A DNA stretch of 50,131 nt from an uncultured Porphyromonadaceae bacterium (GCA_900548705.1 URLF01000006.1:1-50131); one strand, 5' to 3'. Positions 9,371-17,865 are shown, numbered from the stretch's first letter. Translations and numbers: made by a program. Notes: generated by a model from the letters alone, not told the origin.

Positions 9371-9401
9371 TTTGTCATTAGGGGGATTTTTCGTAACTTT
9401 G
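9371..9401 (+). promoter_or_regulatory. Bacteroidota-type promoter for the aminotransferase
   Basis: TTTG at 9371-9374 and TAACTTTG at 9394-9401 are separated by 19 bases, an exact consensus match. It abuts the terminator of the upstream unit. Transcription would start about 80 bases before the preferred ATG at 9486, which rules out the upstream in-frame start at 9345. Confidence 0.75.
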
Positions 9402-9485
9402 TATTTCATCCGGGAGCAGAACACCGGGCCGCAGGACTCCCTCCCGACCCGTTTTCCGCCCCACAACCAAATAAAACCGACTGAA

Positions 9486-10685
9486 ATGCCAGAAGTATCA
9501 CAGCGCGGCACAATCATGCCCGCCTCCCCCATACGCCGTCTCGTCCCACTGGCCAACAAGGCCATAGCTCGGGGCGTGAAGGTCTATCGTCTGAATATCG
9601 GCCAGCCCGACATCCCGACTCCCCCCGAAGGGCTGGAAGCCCTCAAGCATATCGACCGCAAGGTCTTGGAATACAGTCCGTCTGAAGGGTTGCTGTCGTT
9701 GCGCGAGAAGCTGCGCGAGTATTACAAACGTTACAACATCGATGTCGAGACTGACGACATCATCGTGACCACCGGCGGCTCCGAAGCCGTGCTTTTCGCA
9801 TTCATGGCCTGTCTCGATCCCGGCGACGAGATTATCGTCCCCGAGCCTGCCTATGCCAACTACATGGCGTTCGCCATATCGGCGGGGGCGAAAATCGTGA
9901 CCCTTCCCTCCTCCATCGACGAAGGTTTCGCCCTCCCCCCGATGGAGAAGTTCGAGGAGCTTATCACCCCCCGCACCAAGGGCATCCTCATCTGCAACCC
10001 CAACAACCCGACGGGATACCTCTACACGATGAAGGAGATGGTCCAGCTACGCGACATCGTGAAGAAACATGACCTTTTCCTCTTCTCCGACGAGGTTTAC
10101 CGCGAGTTCTGCTACACGGGCGCACCATACATCTCGGCGTTCCACCTGCCCGGTATCGAGGAGCAGGTGGTGCTTATCGACTCGGTGTCGAAGCGCTACA
10201 ATGAGTGCGGAATCCGTGTGGGCGCACTGATTACCAAGCACAAGGAACTGAAAAAGAATGTCATGAAATTCTGCCAGGCCCGTCTCAGCCCCCCGTTGCT
10301 GGGCCAGATTGTGGCGGAGGCCTCGATTGACACCCCGCAGGAATACATGCTGGCGACATACAACGAATATGTCGAGCGGCGCAAGTTCCTCATCGACGAG
10401 CTGAACAAGATTCCCGGGTGCTACTCCCCGATTCCCATGGGGGCGTTCTACACCGTGGCAAGGCTCCCGGTGGATGACGCCGACCGCTTCTGCGCCTGGT
10501 GTCTGGAGGAATTCGAATATGAGGGGCAGACCGTCTTCATGGCTCCCGCGTCAGGCTTCTACACAACTCCCGGAATGGGCAAGGATGAGGTACGCATCGC
10601 CTATGTCCTCGAAAAGGAGGAGCTGCGCAAGGCCATCGACACCCTGCGCCATGCCCTTGAGGCATATCCGGGACGCACCTTGTGA
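9486..10685 (+). CDS. PLP-dependent class I/II aminotransferase
   Basis: A 399-residue fold-type I aminotransferase of the aspartate aminotransferase superfamily. It moves an amino group between an amino acid and a 2-oxo acid through pyridoxal phosphate. Visible motifs are NIGQPDIPTP for substrate binding, TTGGSEAV for the phosphate-cradle region, CNPNNPTG (about residues 170-177), SDEVYREF with the pyridine-binding Asp at about residue 202, and the Schiff-base lysine K236 in SVSKRYNECGIRVG. The frame is open to 9345, but that start lies before the promoter, so the ATG at 9486 (MPEVSQRG) is used. The substrate cannot be fixed from sequence alone. The gene stands alone between two hairpin terminators. 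Confidence 0.9.
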   Translation: MPEVSQRGTIMPASPIRRLVPLANKAIARGVKVYRLNIGQPDIPTPPEGLEALKHIDRKVLEYSPSEGLLSLREKLREYYKRYNIDVETDDIIVTTGGSEAVLFAFMACLDPGDEIIVPEPAYANYMAFAISAGAKIVTLPSSIDEGFALPPMEKFEELITPRTKGILICNPNNPTGYLYTMKEMVQLRDIVKKHDLFLFSDEVYREFCYTGAPYISAFHLPGIEEQVVLIDSVSKRYNECGIRVGALITKHKELKKNVMKFCQARLSPPLLGQIVAEASIDTPQEYMLATYNEYVERRKFLIDELNKIPGCYSPIPMGAFYTVARLPVDDADRFCAWCLEEFEYEGQTVFMAPASGFYTTPGMGKDEVRIAYVLEKEELRKAIDTLRHALEAYPGRTL

Positions 10686-10748
10686 CCCGCCACGGCGACG
10701 TGACATGACAGTCGCCCCGGCCCCGAGCCACATACGACACTGACAGTC

Positions 10749-10782
10749 ACGGCTGACATACCCCCTCCGGTATGTCAGCCGT
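10749..10782. terminator. Perfect 14-bp hairpin terminator after the aminotransferase
   Basis: ACGGCTGACATACC (10749-10762) pairs perfectly with GGTATGTCAGCCGT (10769-10782) around a six-base pyrimidine-rich loop. The following T tract is weak. Confidence 0.65.
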
Positions 10783-10867
10783 AACTGCTTAATCACCCAA
10801 GCATTACACAGACCGACTGACACGCGGCCATGACAGCGCCCTATTTTTAAACCCGGCGGCAACCTTT

Positions 10868-10884
10868 TTGGCACAATGTTTGTT
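10868..10884 (+). promoter_or_regulatory. Sigma-54-like -24/-12 promoter upstream of dnaK
   Basis: TTGGCAC at 10868-10874 is followed by TTTGTTT. The -24 GG (10870-10871) stands 10 bases before the -12 G (10882), the exact spacing of the sigma-54 consensus TGGCAC-N5-TTGC. The -12 element reads TTGT instead of TTGC. No TAnnTTTG element is seen in this gap. Transcription would start near 10894-10896, leaving a leader of about 95 bases. Confidence 0.5.
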
Positions 10885-10988
10885 TCATTTATGAATCGGA
10901 GCAGGAAAAGCCCCTCCGGGGGTATGCCTGATGCTCCCACGTTCAACTCTACCGAAACAAGAAACAAAAACATAAAAACTCTACAACT

Positions 10989-12905
10989 ATGGGAAAAATC
11001 ATAGGCATCGACTTAGGAACGACCAACTCATGTGTGGCCGTGCTTGAAGGCAAAGACCCCGTCGTAATACCCAACTCTGAAGGCCGCAACACCACCCCCT
11101 CCGTGGTAGCTTTCGTTGACGGCGGCGAACGCAAGGTCGGTGACCCCGCCAAACGTCAGGCCATCACCAACCCCGGACGTACTATCTACTCCATCAAACG
11201 ATTCATGGGCGAGACCTACGACCAGGTACAGAAAGAAATCGAACGTGTGCCTTACAAGGTCGTGAAAGGCTCAAACGGCACTCCCCGCGTCGAAATCGAC
11301 GGCCGTGAATATACCCCCCAGGAAATCTCCGCGATGATTCTTCAGAAGATGAAGAAGACCGCCGAGGATTACCTCGGACAGGAAGTGACCGAGGCTGTCA
11401 TCACAGTCCCCGCCTACTTCAACGACTCCCAGCGTCAGGCCACCAAGGAGGCCGGTGAGATCGCAGGCCTTACCGTAAAACGTATCGTCAACGAGCCTAC
11501 CGCAGCCGCCCTCGCCTATGGTCTCGACAAGAGCGACAAAGACCAGAAAATCGCCGTCTTCGACCTCGGTGGCGGTACATTCGATATCTCCATCCTGGAA
11601 CTCGGTGACGGGGTGTTCGAGGTTAAATCGACCAACGGAGACACCCACCTCGGTGGCGACGACTTCGACCATGTAATCATCGACTGGCTCGCCGACGAGT
11701 TCATCAAGGATGAGGGTGTAGACCTCCGTCAGGACCCTATGGCCCTCCAGCGTCTGAAAGAGGCTGCCGAGAAAGCCAAAATCGAGCTTTCCTCGACCAC
11801 TTCGACCGAAATCAACCTCCCCTACATCATGCCTGTCAACGGTATTCCAAAGCACCTTGTGAAGACCCTGACACGCGCGAAATTCGAGCAGCTCGCCGAT
11901 AAGCTCATCAACGCCACAATCGCTCCCTGCGAGCAGGCGCTGAAAGACGCAGGCCTCAAGGCCTCCGACATTGACGAGGTAATCCTCGTCGGTGGTTCGA
12001 CCCGTATTCCCGCAATCCAGCAGATTGTGGAGAAATTCTTCGGCAAAGCTCCCTCCAAGGGTGTCAACCCCGACGAAGTTGTTGCCGTAGGCGCAGCCAT
12101 CCAGGGCGGTGTCCTCTCCGGCGATGTCAAGGATGTCCTCCTGCTCGACGTAGTGCCCCTGTCGGTCGGCATCGAGACCCTCGGCGGCGTGATGACAAAG
12201 CTCATCGAAGCCAACACCACCATCCCGACCCGCAAGAGCGAGACATTCTCCACCGCGGCCGACAACCAGCCTTCGGTTGAAATCCACGTCCTCCAGGGCG
12301 AGCGTCCCCTTGCCAAGGATGACAAGACCCTCGGCAAGTTCCACCTCGACGGCATCGCACCCGCTCCCCGTGGCATTCCTCAGATTGAGGTCACCTTCGA
12401 AATCGACGCGAACGGTATCCTCAACGTGTCAGCCAAGGATAAAGCCACCGGCAAGGAACAGAGCATCCGTATCGAGGCATCATCCGGCCTTACCGACGAG
12501 GAAATCAAGCGTATGAAGGCTGAGGCAGAAGCCAACGCCGCAGCCGACGCCAAGGAGAAGGAGCGCATCGACACCCTCAACAAGGCCGACGCGATCGTCT
12601 TCCAGACCGAGAAGCAGCTCTCAGAACTCGGCGACAAGATTCCCGCCGACAAGAAAGCAGCCATCGAGGCAGCCGTCAACAAACTGAAAGACGCCCATAA
12701 GGCACAGGATGTAGCAGCCTGTGAAGCCGCCATCAAGGAAATCGAAACCACCTTCGGCGCAGCCCAGCAGGACATCCTCAACGCCCAGGCGCAGGCCCAG
12801 GCCAACGCCAACCCCGGCGCTGGAGCCAACCCCGGTGCCCAGCAGGGTCCCGCCGCCGGTCCCGATGACCACGTCACCGACGTCGACTTCGAGGAAGTGA
12901 AGTAA
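10989..12905 (+). CDS. dnaK: Molecular chaperone DnaK (Hsp70)
   Basis: DnaK is the ATP-driven cytoplasmic Hsp70 that binds exposed hydrophobic peptides together with DnaJ and GrpE. The 638-residue length is normal. The nucleotide-binding domain (about 1-385) shows GIDLGTTNSCVAV at the N-terminus, NEPTAAALAYG, the phosphate loop FDLGGGTFDIS, and VGGSTRIPA. The linker VLLLDVVPLSVGIETLGG precedes the substrate-binding domain, and the lid runs to an Ala/Gln/Asn-rich tail ending FEEVK. No dnaJ or grpE lies next to it, so the gene is monocistronic. It is bounded by terminators on both sides and has a sigma-54-like site upstream. Confidence 0.98.
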   Translation: MGKIIGIDLGTTNSCVAVLEGKDPVVIPNSEGRNTTPSVVAFVDGGERKVGDPAKRQAITNPGRTIYSIKRFMGETYDQVQKEIERVPYKVVKGSNGTPRVEIDGREYTPQEISAMILQKMKKTAEDYLGQEVTEAVITVPAYFNDSQRQATKEAGEIAGLTVKRIVNEPTAAALAYGLDKSDKDQKIAVFDLGGGTFDISILELGDGVFEVKSTNGDTHLGGDDFDHVIIDWLADEFIKDEGVDLRQDPMALQRLKEAAEKAKIELSSTTSTEINLPYIMPVNGIPKHLVKTLTRAKFEQLADKLINATIAPCEQALKDAGLKASDIDEVILVGGSTRIPAIQQIVEKFFGKAPSKGVNPDEVVAVGAAIQGGVLSGDVKDVLLLDVVPLSVGIETLGGVMTKLIEANTTIPTRKSETFSTAADNQPSVEIHVLQGERPLAKDDKTLGKFHLDGIAPAPRGIPQIEVTFEIDANGILNVSAKDKATGKEQSIRIEASSGLTDEEIKRMKAEAEANAAADAKEKERIDTLNKADAIVFQTEKQLSELGDKIPADKKAAIEAAVNKLKDAHKAQDVAACEAAIKEIETTFGAAQQDILNAQAQAQANANPGAGANPGAQQGPAAGPDDHVTDVDFEEVK

Positions 12906-12928
12906 TCCTCCCCGACCAACGATAACAG

Positions 12929-12963
12929 AAAAGGGTGTAGCTCGCCGAGCCACACCCTTTTCT
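12929..12963 (+). terminator. Strong Rho-independent terminator of dnaK
   Basis: AAAAGGGTGT (from 12929) pairs with ACACCCTTTT, with an inner GCTC/GAGC stem, and runs into a T-rich end 24 bases after the dnaK stop. The A-rich 5' side could also serve transcription on the other strand. Confidence 0.9.
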
Positions 12964-13056
12964 TATTTGCGCGTTTATTCACATAAAACCCAACTCATAC
13001 AGTAAAAATTCCGTAATAAAATCCTATCAAACAGGATTAAGCTCCGAAAAATTTAC

Positions 13057-13064
13057 TACTTTTG
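13057..13064 (+). promoter_or_regulatory. -7 element just before abiEi, implying a leaderless mRNA
   Basis: TACTTTTG at 13057-13064 is an exact TAnnTTTG match. It ends only four bases before the abiEi ATG at 13069, so transcription should start at or next to the start codon. No convincing TTTG is seen 19-21 bases upstream. Confidence 0.55.
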
Positions 13065-13068
13065 CGGT

Positions 13069-13704
13069 ATGAATTCTGTATTGGCTAAATATGGCAATTT
13101 TCCTGTGAGCGCTACCGCTTTAGCGCTGGAATTTCCTGAGATAAGGAAACCGGCGCAGAAGCTTGGGTTGCTTGAGCGGAATGGTGACATTATACGTCTC
13201 AAGCGGGGACTGTATGTTTGTTCGAAAAAAGTCAGTGGGAAAACCATTTCTCTTGAACTGGTCGCCAACAGACTGATGACTCCGTCGTATGTGTCTATGT
13301 CAACGGCCCTCCGATATTACGGATTTATTCCCGAAGCAGTTTACGTCACACAATCCATGACTACTAAAGAGCCGCGAGAGTATGAAACTCCCATCGGAAG
13401 ATTTCTTTTTACCCACATAAAAAAGGAGGCTTTCAACATTGGCATACGCAATGTTGAAGAGAACGGATATTCTTTCCTGATTGCATCACCGGAAAAGGCC
13501 CTTTGCGATTTGATTGCCCAGACTCCGTCACTCTTTTTGCGCTATCGTAAGGAAGCTCTTGCTTATCTTGAAGAAGATATCCGCTTTGACATGGATGCCT
13601 TTTACAGACTCAATCCGGAAATATTCAAGCGATATATCGCCATATGCGGAAAGAAAGCGACATCAGTCAACACCATTTTAACTCTGCTTACTGAACATGG
13701 ATAA
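13069..13704 (+). CDS. abiEi: AbiEi-family antitoxin (type IV toxin-antitoxin)
   Basis: A 211-residue protein of the AbiEi antitoxin/transcriptional regulator type. The N-terminal third looks like a winged helix (ATALALEFPEIRKPAQKLGLLERNGDI, then a basic IRLKRGLYV wing). The C-terminal part has the SPEKALCDLI block common in AbiEi-like proteins. In known AbiE systems this protein represses its own operon and neutralises the AbiEii nucleotidyltransferase. It overlaps the toxin gene by eight bases, so the two are almost certainly co-translated. Base composition is lower in GC than dnaK next to it, which suggests acquisition by transfer. Identification is by sequence resemblance, without a search. 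Confidence 0.8.
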   Translation: MNSVLAKYGNFPVSATALALEFPEIRKPAQKLGLLERNGDIIRLKRGLYVCSKKVSGKTISLELVANRLMTPSYVSMSTALRYYGFIPEAVYVTQSMTTKEPREYETPIGRFLFTHIKKEAFNIGIRNVEENGYSFLIASPEKALCDLIAQTPSLFLRYRKEALAYLEEDIRFDMDAFYRLNPEIFKRYIAICGKKATSVNTILTLLTEHG

Positions 13705-14524
13705 CGAGATTTATGATAGAATGTTAGCCGGTTACGATTTGACCGACACGACCAAGCGTCGCAATGCAATCTTCGAGGTCAACCAACAGATTATCCTCGC
13801 CGGTCTCTACAACGGTGGATTTTTCGACAAGGCGGCATTTTATGGCGGCACATGTCTCCGCATTTTCCATGGTCTGCAGCGTTTTTCAGAGGATTTGGAT
13901 TTTTCCTTGCTCAACGCTGATGAAAATTTTGACTTCCTAAAATATTTCCAGCCTATAATTGACGCTTTTGCCCTTGTCGGCCGAAGCGTCGATATCAAAA
14001 AAAAAGACAAGAAGACTTTCGGAAGAGTGGAATCGGCTTTCCTCAAAGATAATACTGATGTTTTTGATGTGTCGTTTCAGACAGACAAGTCAATCAAAAT
14101 AAAAATTGAAATGGACACCCGCCCACCGATGAAGTTCCAGACCGAACAGAAACTCCTCCTCCAGCCTCAGGCGTTTATGACAAGGTGTTTCACATTGCCT
14201 GACTTATATGCAGGCAAGATGCATGCTCTTGTTTACCGGGCATGGAAAAATCGGGTAAAAGGGCGCGACTGGTATGACTTCGTCTGGTATGTCAGCAATA
14301 ATATTCCCCTTGATTTCAACCATCTTGCAGAACGCGTACGCGAGTTCAACGACGAGGAAATAGACCGGGAATCATTTATGATAAGGCTGAAAGAACGGCT
14401 TGTCACTGCCGACTTAAGCCAAGTGAAGAGCGATGTTCTGCCATTTATCCGCAATCCGAAAGAACTCGATTTATGGTCAACGGACTTCTTCCTGCAAGTC
14501 GCTGATATGATAAAGTTTTTGTAA
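13697..14524 (+). CDS. abiEii: AbiEii-family nucleotidyltransferase toxin
   Basis: A 275-residue protein with the DNA polymerase beta-like nucleotidyltransferase signature of AbiEii toxins: FYGGTCLR (GGT at about residues 50-52), then RFSEDLDFS, where D66 and D68 are the likely metal ligands. LPDLYAGKMHALVYRAW and KGRDWYDFVWY are further blocks typical of this family. Known AbiEii and MenA-type enzymes add nucleotides to tRNA or otherwise use NTPs to halt growth, giving abortive phage infection. The motifs look intact, so the enzyme is probably active. The gene follows its antitoxin with an eight-base overlap. Confidence 0.85.
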   Translation: MDNEIYDRMLAGYDLTDTTKRRNAIFEVNQQIILAGLYNGGFFDKAAFYGGTCLRIFHGLQRFSEDLDFSLLNADENFDFLKYFQPIIDAFALVGRSVDIKKKDKKTFGRVESAFLKDNTDVFDVSFQTDKSIKIKIEMDTRPPMKFQTEQKLLLQPQAFMTRCFTLPDLYAGKMHALVYRAWKNRVKGRDWYDFVWYVSNNIPLDFNHLAERVREFNDEEIDRESFMIRLKERLVTADLSQVKSDVLPFIRNPKELDLWSTDFFLQVADMIKFL

Positions 14525-14556
14525 ATTTGGCGTTGAATAAGTAAAGATTATAGAAT

Positions 14557-14736
14557 ATGTCGGAAGCCGAGATGAACAGTTATCGACTCACGTCGATGGA
14601 GGAACCGGGCGACGAACGTATGGCACAGATTATGCGTGAGGTTGCCGAAGATGCCCGCGAACTTACCCACTGGGCTTCAACCATTCTTTCGGGACAGGCA
14701 AGACAAAAGCAACCAATATCATTCTTACGACTTTAA
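14557..14736 (+). CDS. 59-residue conserved-type small protein
   Basis: A small frame starts MSEAEMNSYRLTSMEEPGDE, goes on with MAQIMREVAEDAREL, and ends QPISFLRL before TAA at 14734-14736. The block Y-R-L-T-S-M-E-E-P-x-D-E followed by an amphipathic I-M-R-E-V-A helix resembles small proteins I have seen repeatedly in Bacteroidales genomes. These are usually somewhat longer and end in a Lys/Arg-rich helix. Here the C-terminus may be shortened. It lies 32 bases after abiEii on the same strand, so it could be a third member of that unit. The function is unknown. Confidence 0.55.
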   Translation: MSEAEMNSYRLTSMEEPGDERMAQIMREVAEDARELTHWASTILSGQARQKQPISFLRL

Positions 14737-14874
14737 ATTTTCAGCATTTATACCATAAATACTAACATATTGACAATATGATAGTTTTAGAATTGAAAAA
14801 GCATCTCTCATATGGTCAGGCATATATGCTATGGGTATTCTTCAAATAAACAATTCAATATTAACGTTAATTTA

Positions 14875-14905
14875 TTGACAACCTCTGAGTTTTTTATTAT
14901 TTTTG
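14875..14905 (+). promoter_or_regulatory. Bacteroidota-type promoter for the three-gene secreted operon
   Basis: TTG at 14875-14877 and TATTTTTG at 14898-14905 are separated by 20 bases. The ATG at 14925 follows about 13 bases after the expected transcription start, so the leader is very short. Confidence 0.6.
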
Positions 14906-14924
14906 TCTCAAAACCGCGGAAGCA

Positions 14925-15389
14925 ATGAGAATTAAAGTAATTACTATTTTAATATTTTTAGCCGGGTTATCGTCTTCTGCACAGTCTGCCTCTTATAGGC
15001 TTGCTGTCACAACCATTGACGGACAAAAACAGCATATAGAGCTAAACGATTATCCTACAATCACGATGACCGGTGGCCGGCTTGAAATCAAAAGCAAGAC
15101 CACTACTCTTGGGTTTGACCTGCAGAAGGTGGCAGACTTCAAGTATGTCAACGGCAGTGCTTCTGTCAGTACGATAGCCCCAGAATCAGGTGTGACGCGA
15201 CAGGGCGACCGGCTGATATTCAGAGCAGAAAGCCGTGACTTGACTATACGCGTGTGCGACATGGAGGGTATCATCGTATTCAGCAAAGAGGTTCACACCG
15301 GCGAAGAGAGCGTTTTCAGCTTATCGCAGCTGCCTCCCGGGATATATGTCGTGAATGTTAACAATACTTCGTTTAAAATAATAAGATAG
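14925..15389 (+). CDS. Small secreted protein with sorting-type C-terminal tail
   Basis: A 154-residue protein with a signal peptide (about residues 1-21, ending SSAQSA). The first half has YRLAVTTIDGQKQHIELNDYP, followed by a short beta-rich stretch. The last 60 or so residues (DLTIRVCDMEGIIVFSKE, then PPGIYVVNVNNTSFKIIR) look like the beta-sandwich C-terminal domain of the Por secretion tail family. It thus has the form of a short N-domain joined directly to a sorting tail. It is the first gene of a tight operon, seven bases before the next gene. The function is unknown. Whether the host has a type IX secretion system cannot be seen here. Confidence 0.65.
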   Translation: MRIKVITILIFLAGLSSSAQSASYRLAVTTIDGQKQHIELNDYPTITMTGGRLEIKSKTTTLGFDLQKVADFKYVNGSASVSTIAPESGVTRQGDRLIFRAESRDLTIRVCDMEGIIVFSKEVHTGEESVFSLSQLPPGIYVVNVNNTSFKIIR

Positions 15390-15396
15390 CGCAAAG

Positions 15397-17244
15397 ATGA
15401 GTAGAAAAATCTTCCCGGCATTGATAATGGCAGGGGCAGCAGCTTTGGCGATATGCGCTGAAAACAAGACAATGTTTGTGCACCATCACGGACAGATTGA
15501 ACCGTTCTTCTTCTCAGAAATCGACAGTATGCGCTACTCGCCGATTGACATAGACAGCATCACGACATTTTCGCCCATTGTCCATGAGATATGGACACCC
15601 GACAGCACTTATCGCTACCGCGTGGCCGAAATAGACAGTATAACGTTCCAGTCACCTGCAACTGTGGCACGTCCCGATGCCGTGAATCTATTGACGCTTG
15701 CAGATTATGTCATCGGAGAAAATACCGACGACGGCTTGTCACTGTCACTTCTACCGTCAACGTCGGCATCGCTGCTTCCCAAAACGGGAGAATGTGTATA
15801 TCTTGAAGAACCAACCGACGCGCTTCCATCTGGCTTTGCCGGAAGAGTGAAAGCGATAAAATCGAGCACCAATGCTATAATTCTGGAATGTGAACCGGTA
15901 GAACTGTATGAAATCTTCACAAGTCTCGCTTGGGTCGGGGAAAACTTTGCGGAAGCTGCCGAGCCGGCAAAAAATAAGGCCAGAAGAATCACAACTCCTT
16001 GGCTCACAGGCAACCTGACTTATCCCGACCTCATTGAGGGGGCTTATATCATGACTGACGAGCTACGCGACATTCCCGCCGGCCCTGAGCAGGCTAAAAT
16101 CACCGGGCGTGTAGCTCTCCATCCAACTGTAAAATGCTCGATGGGTACATATATCGTGAAGCGTCCAAATGGCGAGTCGATGAATATGCGAAGGATGCGC
16201 ACCGAGGTGCTTGCACGCGTCGAGGCTTCCGCCAAAGGTCGTGCAATTGCCAAAAAGAAAAGCACAGTGGGATTCGATGAGAAAGTCTCGCTTACTCTCC
16301 CGATGGGTTATGGCCAGAAAGCGGCTCTTTCATACAAGGCCACGATGACGGTTAACGGCACTCTTGGCATCGATTATGATTTCTCAGGAGCATATCGTTC
16401 ATCCGCCGTGTCGAAAGTAATTTACAATGACGCGTGGGAGATGGCGATGGAGTCTGAATTCACTCACATAAAGAAAGATGCGCTGACTCATTCGCTCAAC
16501 GCGTCCTTGGAAGGCGAGTTGTCGCTAAACGGTTCTCTTTCGCTGACGATGACGCAGTCGGGCGACTCACTCAAGTCGATAACCCATACATTTGTATACG
16601 GCTCTTCGCTCAAAGGACGGGCGCTATACCTTAAATCACATATTCCTGAAGCATACGATAATGACGAGTTATACACCCGACTGACCAGAAAAGGGATTGT
16701 AGCCAAACCTATTGAAAGCATTGTCGGTACGGCGAAATACTCATTTCATTCCATAAAAAACATAGCGAAACTTAACAATCCAGACTCAATCAGCTTTTTT
16801 GTGGTCCCACGGCTGCAAATTTCAGGCTACGATGCCGCAACGCATACTATAAGTTATGCAGTTGACGGATCCCCTATGAAATTCGCCTCGTCGCGGCTGG
16901 GTGTGGCCGTAGAAAATGCGTCAGGTATCAAGCGCCGTTCTTTGTCAGGCATCATCTGGCCCACAAAATGCACCGCGACAGCCGAAATCACGACCGATTA
17001 CAACCCTACAGACGATGCCGCAGTTTATCCTACCGTAACGCTACCGTCGGGCGAGACAATTCTCGCCGCGCCGAAATATCCGCGGAGTATAAACGAAATA
17101 TTCCCGGTCTCTGCCACTCTTGAGTCAAAGGGGAGACGTTTTACTATGGGGACACCATTTATCGGGTCGGGAGCTGATAATGGAATATCTGTACATGTAG
17201 GTAATTTCTTGCCTTTTAAAATGTCAAATCAATCTAAAAAATAA
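15397..17244 (+). CDS. Exported protein of unknown function with EIDSI motifs
   Basis: A 615-residue protein with an N-terminal signal (about residues 1-21, ending ICA). The N-terminal region carries three copies of a short motif: EIDSM (41-45), DIDSI (51-55) and EIDSI (78-82). The motif is common near the start of Bacteroidota surface proteins. The long remainder is beta-rich and includes an extended middle region with VSLTLPMGYGQKAALSYKATM. No catalytic motif, membrane anchor or sorting tail is seen. It lies between a small secreted protein and a lipocalin-like protein with gaps of 7 and 6 bases, so the three are probably made together and may form an outer-surface or periplasmic complex. 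I do not recognise the family. Confidence 0.6.
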   Translation: MSRKIFPALIMAGAAALAICAENKTMFVHHHGQIEPFFFSEIDSMRYSPIDIDSITTFSPIVHEIWTPDSTYRYRVAEIDSITFQSPATVARPDAVNLLTLADYVIGENTDDGLSLSLLPSTSASLLPKTGECVYLEEPTDALPSGFAGRVKAIKSSTNAIILECEPVELYEIFTSLAWVGENFAEAAEPAKNKARRITTPWLTGNLTYPDLIEGAYIMTDELRDIPAGPEQAKITGRVALHPTVKCSMGTYIVKRPNGESMNMRRMRTEVLARVEASAKGRAIAKKKSTVGFDEKVSLTLPMGYGQKAALSYKATMTVNGTLGIDYDFSGAYRSSAVSKVIYNDAWEMAMESEFTHIKKDALTHSLNASLEGELSLNGSLSLTMTQSGDSLKSITHTFVYGSSLKGRALYLKSHIPEAYDNDELYTRLTRKGIVAKPIESIVGTAKYSFHSIKNIAKLNNPDSISFFVVPRLQISGYDAATHTISYAVDGSPMKFASSRLGVAVENASGIKRRSLSGIIWPTKCTATAEITTDYNPTDDAAVYPTVTLPSGETILAAPKYPRSINEIFPVSATLESKGRRFTMGTPFIGSGADNGISVHVGNFLPFKMSNQSKK

Positions 17245-17250
17245 GTTATT

Positions 17251-17865
17251 ATGAGACAACATATTCTGGCAGTTATCGCCGCGCTTTCCAGCATTTTGGG
17301 GGCTGACGCGCAGATTGGCTATCAGGTCGCTGTGGTCGAACAGACCACCGGCGAACCTAAGGTCAACACCTCTGTCAGTGTGACAGTCACAATCTCTGAT
17401 AACGCCGGAACAGAGATTACGAAGACCACACAGTCAGCCACAACCAACGATTTCGGCGTTGTTTCGTTACAGATTGGCAATGAATCGACATTCGCTGACA
17501 TAGACTGGAATAAGTTGCCGTTGTGGATTTCAGCGACTGTCGATGGGGTATCACTCGGTAAGACGCAGATACTCAGTGTGCCAGTGGCGGAATATGCAAA
17601 ACATACTGGTCAACTTACAGTCGCAATGCTTGTCGGGACATGGAGTGTGAATGATGAATATTCATCTATTAGTTTTACTTTCCATCCGTCAGGTTCATAC
17701 ACAAAAGTCTATCAGGAGGGAGGATATTCTGAGACAACATCCGGGTCTTACGAAATTGACGGTAATTTTGTGATTTTATCCGGTGGTGCTAGCGACAGTT
17801 TTCATTACTCGTCAAAAACCGGGAAATTGACTTCCTTGGATGGCGGTAGTGCCTATAGCAAATAG
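17251..17865 (+). CDS. Secreted protein with lipocalin-like C-terminal domain
   Basis: A 204-residue protein with a signal peptide (about 1-20, ending ADA). Residues of about 22-120 match a beta-sandwich found in many Bacteroidota secreted proteins, marked by FGVVSLQIGN, then DIDWNKLPLWI and LSVPVAEYAKHT. The last 80 residues (LVGTWSVNDEYSSISFTF, then GSYEIDGNFVIL) look like the compact lipocalin-like beta-barrel domain that starts LxGTW. It is the last gene of the three-gene operon, and a large hairpin follows 74 bases later. Its ligand is unknown. Confidence 0.62.
   Translation: MRQHILAVIAALSSILGADAQIGYQVAVVEQTTGEPKVNTSVSVTVTISDNAGTEITKTTQSATTNDFGVVSLQIGNESTFADIDWNKLPLWISATVDGVSLGKTQILSVPVAEYAKHTGQLTVAMLVGTWSVNDEYSSISFTFHPSGSYTKVYQEGGYSETTSGSYEIDGNFVILSGGASDSFHYSSKTGKLTSLDGGSAYSK

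Larger units (their letters stand above)
10686..10988. other. 303-base non-coding stretch before dnaK
   Basis: It holds a perfect-stem terminator (10749-10782), a sigma-54-like promoter (10868-10884) and a dnaK leader of roughly 95 bases. No gene is seen. Confidence 0.7.

Noticed and set aside
11271..12344. 357-codon open frame antisense to dnaK
   Set aside because: Known artefact of dnaK codon patterns; antisense frames in hsp70 genes are common and not supported here by any signal.
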